Source: Acidobacteriaceae bacterium
GTDB taxonomy: Bacteria; Acidobacteriota; Terriglobia; Terriglobales; Acidobacteriaceae
NCBI GenBank assembly: GCA_030044455.1
Contig: JASHVU010000370.1
Location: 1 to 9,631 of the forward strand
Direction of reading: 5' to 3'
Length of the DNA stretch: 9,631 nucleotides
Positions 5,700-9,631 of this stretch are shown here, piece after piece. Under the pieces are notes generated by a model. The model was given only the letters and a program-made list of their open reading frames with translations. It was not told where the DNA came from and did not search any database. Position 1 is the stretch's first letter; each line of letters starts with the position of its first letter. The translations under genes and the position numbers were made by a program.

Positions 5700-6626
5700 C
5701 TAAGCCCTGAAAAAGTTCTTCATCAGGAACAGCACATTGGCAGGCCGTTCTGCGAGCCGGCGCATAAAGTAGGGGTACCACTCGTGCCCGAAAGGCACAT
5801 AGACACGTACTCTGTACCCTTCCTTGATCAGCGCGCGTTGCAAGTCGCGCCGCACACCGTACAGCATCTGAAATTCGAAGCGCTCCGGTGTGATTTCATG
5901 CTCTCGGGCGTAGGCTTTTGCTGCTGCTACCATGGCCGCGTCGTGGGTCGCTATTCCGTTATACACGTCTGATTCGAGCAGCAATTTACTCAGCAGAACA
6001 AAGTTTTCGTCCACCTGGCTCTTGCGCGGGAAGGCAACTTCGGCGGGTTCTTTATAGGCTCCCTTGCATAACCTGATTCTGATTCCATCTGCCAACAACT
6101 GTTCTACGTCGGCCTGCGAGCGGTAAAGGTAGGCCTGGATTACTACTCCGATCGCACCCCTGGTTTCGGGGCGAGCATTCAGCCGCCGCACGATATCCAG
6201 CGTCACCTGCGTCAGCTTGGAGTCTTCCATGTCGATGCGGACGAAGTTTCCGGTGGTTTTGGCGTGCTGCGCCAGGCTGGCGGCAATTTTCTCAGCCAGT
6301 TTCGGCGACAGCTCAAGTCCCATTTGCGTCAACTTGACGCTGATATTGGCATTCAGCTTGCGTGCTTGAATGGTGTCGAGCAGCTGATGATAGGTTTCGG
6401 CGGCGCGATGCGCCTCAACTTCAGAAGTCACGCTTTCGCCAAGCGAATCCAGTGTGACCGCCATGCCCTGGCGATTGACTGACTCCACTACGCTGAGCGC
6501 GTCAAGAATTTCAGTGCCGGCAACGAATCTGGAACTGAAGCGGGTGCCGACCTTGGAGTGTTCGCAGAACCGGCGCAAAGTACGATTGCGGGAAAGTGCA
6601 ATAAAAGCCGAACGAAGTACAGGCAT
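5700..6626 (-). CDS. Proline dehydrogenase, monofunctional
   Basis: This FAD enzyme oxidises proline to delta-1-pyrroline-5-carboxylate, passing electrons to the quinone pool; it is the first step of proline use. The 308-residue product is the short bacterial form without the P5C dehydrogenase or DNA-binding domains of long PutA. The barrel motifs appear in order: ISVKLTQMG (95-103), VRIDMED (129-135), VIQAYLYR (162-169), RLCKGAYKEP (185-194), ATHD (226-229), FEFQMLYGVR (250-259), YVPFG (276-280) and the substrate-binding EWYPYFMRRLAERP (282-295) with its paired arginines. The ATG at 6626 has AGAGG about seven bases upstream. The P5C dehydrogenase partner is not in the window. The GH27 gene lies upstream on the same strand, but 184 bases away and of unrelated function, so separate transcription is likely. 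Confidence 0.95.
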   Translation of the reverse strand: MPVLRSAFIALSRNRTLRRFCEHSKVGTRFSSRFVAGTEILDALSVVESVNRQGMAVTLDSLGESVTSEVEAHRAAETYHQLLDTIQARKLNANISVKLTQMGLELSPKLAEKIAASLAQHAKTTGNFVRIDMEDSKLTQVTLDIVRRLNARPETRGAIGVVIQAYLYRSQADVEQLLADGIRIRLCKGAYKEPAEVAFPRKSQVDENFVLLSKLLLESDVYNGIATHDAAMVAAAKAYAREHEITPERFEFQMLYGVRRDLQRALIKEGYRVRVYVPFGHEWYPYFMRRLAERPANVLFLMKNFFRA

Positions 6627-6810
6627 CGAAAGCCTCTGCCGCTCCAGCGCTGCTGCATCGCGTCTTTGCGGACTATTTAGTGTCGCACACGATAGCAGCG
6701 GCGAGCGGCTATCTAACCGCTAAGTTGTAGGCTGGTTTTCCATGCGCTAGTCCCCGACCAGATTGGTCCGGAATTTTGGCGGGCAAGGAGTGCCGATGGC
6801 GCGCCTGGCC

Positions 6811-8196
6811 TTATTGGACTTCGAAGATCTGGCTGCCATGGGGCGGCAGGGTTACCGTGATGTCCTTGCTGTCTTTGGTCTCGCTGTCGTCCCACTGGTT
6901 GGTTGCCGAGTGCTTCTTTCCGTCCAGTCCGAGTGCGAGCCAGGTGGTCTTCACGGTCGAAACCTCATCGCCCAAGTTGAAGAACCCGAAGTACTCCTTG
7001 TATCCCCGGTCGCCAGGATCGTTGATGCTGGCCCTCCACACGCGCAGATTCTCAAAACCCGGTCCCAGAGTGGACGCGTCCACCGGCCTGCTGTAGGTGG
7101 CGTTCTGATTGATGAAGAGAATGTTCTGGTTGCTGAGCAAAGACTTGGTCAAGTCGTCGAGCCTGGTGAGGTTTGCACCCAGAATGAGCGGCGCGCGGGT
7201 GATGGACCATAGCGCGAATTCGGTCTTCTCCTCATCCGGAGTTAATTGGGAGTGCCGAGGCTGGCCATATCCCGGATGCGGCCCAAGCCATCCAAACGGA
7301 AGCATGTCGGGATCGGGCCAGCTTCCCGGACCAACGTAGGTATACCATTTCGCAATCCGGTCGAATTCGTCGCGCGTGCCGAAGGGGAAATCTCCGCCCT
7401 GGGGGTGAGGAAACGTCCATTGATCCCAGTGATCATCGGCAATTCGCCACATCTGCGCGTATTTCTGCACCTCGGCGGCATGATCGAGCGCCGTAGGTCC
7501 TGGCGAGAGGCTCAGCACCATGGGTCGACCGGCCTTTTGAATTGCCAGCGCAATCTGGCGGATTTCGGTCGGCCGGTAGGGGTGGTCGCTGATGCAGTCC
7601 ACCTTGAGATAGTCCACGCCCCAGCTGGCGAACGTCCTGATCAGAGAGTCGTACCAGGCCTGCCCCGCGGGGTTATCCTTCACGCCCCAGTTGCCATCGT
7701 CCCAGGGGCAGGGGCTTGAAGCGTCGGCCGCGTCATGGGCCGTGAAATTCGAGCCGACGATGGGCAGATTCCGCGTGACTGCGTCGCGTGGAATTCCGCG
7801 CACAATGTGAATGCCGAATTTGAGCCCCTGGTGATGCACCCAATCGGCCAGCGGCCTGAATCCCGCTCCACTTGCCGCAGAAGGGAAGCGGTCGGGCACG
7901 GGAATCAGAATCCCATTCGCATTGAGCAGATATTTTCTTTCGGCGAGGTTTTTGCCGTCGGGATTGGCCATGTACCAGCCCTCGTCGATGACAGCGTACT
8001 GCCAACCATACTGCGCAACGCTGGCCAGCACCGTGACATTCGCCTTGAACTGTTGCTCATCGATGGTCAATCCGTAGGCATCCCAGCTATTCCAGCCCAT
8101 CGGCGGGGTAAGGGCTACCGTCTGCGCTTTCATTGCCGTTGCTCCCACTGCGAGGGCAATCAAAATTGCAATCAAGAAATGCTTGTCACGATTCAT
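6811..8196 (-). CDS. Secreted GH27 glycoside hydrolase, probable alpha-galactosidase
   Basis: This is probably an exported retaining enzyme cleaving terminal alpha-galactosides (or beta-L-arabinopyranosides, known in the same family). The 461-residue product starts with a signal peptide: MNRDKHF, a hydrophobic run to about residue 20, then a likely cut after MKA (24). The (beta/alpha)8 barrel opens with PPMGWNSWDAYG (31-42). YLKVDC (196-201) holds the expected nucleophile D200. WRIADDHWDQW (250-260) holds the acid/base, most likely D255 by its spacing from R251 in human alpha-galactosidase A. WPDPDMLPFG (293-302) is the usual late barrel motif. From about 365 a beta-rich C-terminal domain follows. 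I chose the ATG at 8196; a longer frame from TTG at 8244 adds 16 residues that would bury the signal peptide. No good ribosome site is seen. The gene is divergent from the phosphoesterase gene, with 141 bases between. Confidence 0.92.
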   Translation of the reverse strand: MNRDKHFLIAILIALAVGATAMKAQTVALTPPMGWNSWDAYGLTIDEQQFKANVTVLASVAQYGWQYAVIDEGWYMANPDGKNLAERKYLLNANGILIPVPDRFPSAASGAGFRPLADWVHHQGLKFGIHIVRGIPRDAVTRNLPIVGSNFTAHDAADASSPCPWDDGNWGVKDNPAGQAWYDSLIRTFASWGVDYLKVDCISDHPYRPTEIRQIALAIQKAGRPMVLSLSPGPTALDHAAEVQKYAQMWRIADDHWDQWTFPHPQGGDFPFGTRDEFDRIAKWYTYVGPGSWPDPDMLPFGWLGPHPGYGQPRHSQLTPDEEKTEFALWSITRAPLILGANLTRLDDLTKSLLSNQNILFINQNATYSRPVDASTLGPGFENLRVWRASINDPGDRGYKEYFGFFNLGDEVSTVKTTWLALGLDGKKHSATNQWDDSETKDSKDITVTLPPHGSQIFEVQ

Positions 8197-8337
8197 CGGT
8201 AAACGTATAACACACCACCCTGCGGCCGCGCAGTAAACGCCCAACGCGCCGCACGCTTTATGCTTCCCTTATTAAAACGCAATCGACGGTCATTTATTCT
8301 GTAATGACTCGAAGCCCCCTTGAGGAGAGCCCCCGCA

Positions 8338-9631
8338 ATGGTTTCAGAAGTTCGAGCTTCGCGCGTCGTTTTTGCTCTCTTGCTGGCTTCGCTGGCGGCC
8401 GCGCCGTGTTTTTCAAAGTCTGCGCCGCAGGCCACGGCGGTGGTGCTCATGGTCAGCGACATCCACTTCGAGCCTTTCTGGGATCCCGGCAAAGCCGCGC
8501 AACTGGCTCGCACGCCGGAGTCGGAGTGGACAGCGATTCTGGCCTCGGCTCCTTCGCCCGATCGCGAGGCCAAATTCGAGGCCATTCAACAGGCCTGCCA
8601 CGCCCGCGGCGCAGACACTTCTTATCCCCTTTTTGCATCCAGCCTGGATGCGATGAAAGCCAATGCGGCGGGCGCGAAGTTCGTGACTGTGAGCGGCGAT
8701 CTGATCTCGCACTCATTCAGCTGCAAGTTTGCCCAGGTGTTTCCCAAGGCCAAGCCCGGCGACTACCGCATTTTTGTTGAAAAATCGATCAAGTTCGTAA
8801 TCGCCTCGCTTCGCGACGCGCTGCCCGGTGTTCGTGTTTACGCATCGCTGGGCAACAACGACTCCGATTGCGGCGACTATCAGCTCGACGCGAACAGCAG
8901 CTTTCTTGGCGACCTCGAAAAAGTCTTTACCGCTGACGTTCCCGCGATTGATTTGGACGAGGCGCGCGCGGACTTTGCCATCGGCGGGAATTTCAGCGCC
9001 ACTCTTCCCAAGCCTTTTGTTAACACGCGCCTCATTGTCCTCGACGACCTGTTCATGGCGCGCAAATACCAGACCTGCGCGGGCAAAGACGATCCGTCTG
9101 AAGCTGCGCGGCAGATTATGTGGCTGCGCACCGAGCTCGACAGCGCGCGGCAAGCGAAGGAAAGAGCCTGGGTGATGGCCCATATTCCGCCGGGCGTCGA
9201 TCCATACGGCACGGCTGCCAAAGGCAAAAACATCTGCGCCGGTCAAGACCCGACGATGTTTCTTTCGTCAGACGATCTGCCTGACGCGCTGGCGCCCTAC
9301 GGAGATGTGATTGCGTTGGCCATTTTCGCTCACACTCACATGGACGAGATGCGCCTGATCACCCCCGCCGACATCGCGAATCCGGATCACGCGGTGCCTG
9401 TGAAGCTGGTCCCTTCCATTTCGCCGGTCAACGGCAACAATCCGTCGATTACCGTGGCCCAGGTTGACGTGCGCACCGGCACGATCGTCGATTATCGGGT
9501 CATCGCCGCATCCAACCAGACGGGCATCGACACCCAATGGAAGCAGGAATACGACTACGGTGAAATCTATGGCGAGCCCGCGTTTACTGACACCGCGGTT
9601 GCGACTCTCATGGGCGGATTCAGGGCCGATT
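8338..9631 (+). CDS. Secreted acid-sphingomyelinase-like metallophosphoesterase (3' end cut by window)
   Basis: This is a calcineurin-like phosphoesterase of the acid sphingomyelinase/SMPDL group, which hydrolyse phosphodiesters of lipids or nucleotides using two metal ions. The frame is open from the ATG at 8338 to the window edge, giving 431 residues without a stop. A signal peptide is evident (VVFALLLASLAAAP, residues 10-23), so it acts outside the cytoplasm; CF at 24-25 follows a proline and is a poor lipobox. Metal motifs run in order: SDIHFEPFWDPG (40-51, D41 and H43), SGDLISH (119-125, D121), LGNNDSDCGDY (171-181, N173), AHIPPG (281-286, H282) and FAHTHMDE (330-337, H332 and H334). The usual GNH(D/E) has Asn in place of His at 174. 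Cysteines at 87, 129, 178, 247 and 300 could form disulphides. The start is supported by GAGGAG at 8322-8327. The substrate is unknown. Confidence 0.88.
   Translation, partial: MVSEVRASRVVFALLLASLAAAPCFSKSAPQATAVVLMVSDIHFEPFWDPGKAAQLARTPESEWTAILASAPSPDREAKFEAIQQACHARGADTSYPLFASSLDAMKANAAGAKFVTVSGDLISHSFSCKFAQVFPKAKPGDYRIFVEKSIKFVIASLRDALPGVRVYASLGNNDSDCGDYQLDANSSFLGDLEKVFTADVPAIDLDEARADFAIGGNFSATLPKPFVNTRLIVLDDLFMARKYQTCAGKDDPSEAARQIMWLRTELDSARQAKERAWVMAHIPPGVDPYGTAAKGKNICAGQDPTMFLSSDDLPDALAPYGDVIALAIFAHTHMDEMRLITPADIANPDHAVPVKLVPSISPVNGNNPSITVAQVDVRTGTIVDYRVIAASNQTGIDTQWKQEYDYGEIYGEPAFTDTAVATLMGGFRAD

Noticed and set aside
6756..6768. GACCA-GAT-TGGTC palindrome after the GH27 stop, considered as a terminator
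   Set aside because: Only five base pairs with a 3-base loop, and no T-run on the minus strand after it.
8197..8244. Upstream extension of the GH27 gene to a TTG start at 8244
   Set aside because: It would put 16 residues before the signal peptide and uses a rare start codon; the ATG at 8196 gives a normal signal sequence.
8304..8780. 158-codon plus-strand frame overlapping the phosphoesterase gene
   Set aside because: It is in a different frame from the phosphoesterase, which has the metal-binding motifs, a signal peptide and a good ribosome site at 8322-8327.

Overview
The window looks like chromosomal DNA from a GC-rich bacterium, most likely an acidobacterium (Acidobacteriota, Terriglobia-type). 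That placement is an inference. It rests on a DUF2934 protein, a small CPxC...CxxC protein of a kind I associate with acidobacterial genomes, a secreted GH27 enzyme, and an intergenic segment with GGGGCT-AA-AGCCCC type palindromes. There are no rRNA or tRNA genes, CRISPR arrays, transposases or phage genes, and every long reading frame has an ordinary bacterial look.

Layout. Positions 4-2029 (+) hold an ABC-2 type exporter pair, an ATPase and a permease whose genes overlap by 8 bases. Positions 2260-2520 (+) encode an 86-residue DUF2934 protein with a lysine-rich, histone-H1-like tail. Positions 2521-3143 have no convincing gene but contain an unusually dense run of inverted repeats. Positions 3144-5212 (+) are a two-gene haem operon, hemE and hemH, which together cover uroporphyrinogen III decarboxylation and iron insertion. 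Positions 5420-5674 (+) encode a small four-cysteine zinc-ribbon-like protein. On the minus strand lie a monofunctional proline dehydrogenase (6626-5700) and a secreted GH27 alpha-galactosidase-like enzyme (8196-6811). A secreted acid-sphingomyelinase-like metallophosphoesterase starts at 8338 (+), divergent from the GH27 gene, and runs off the right edge.

The genes form small independent units (export, haem synthesis, proline catabolism, extracellular hydrolysis) rather than one system. I found no convincing new multi-gene system. The part most worth a second look is the DNA before hemE. It has a perfect 10-bp inverted repeat whose right arm contains the hemE start codon, a hairpin just upstream of that, and two overlapping inverted repeats that share an arm and would be mutually exclusive as RNA. 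This could be post-transcriptional or operator control of haem synthesis, but it rests on base-pairing read by eye and has no comparative support here.
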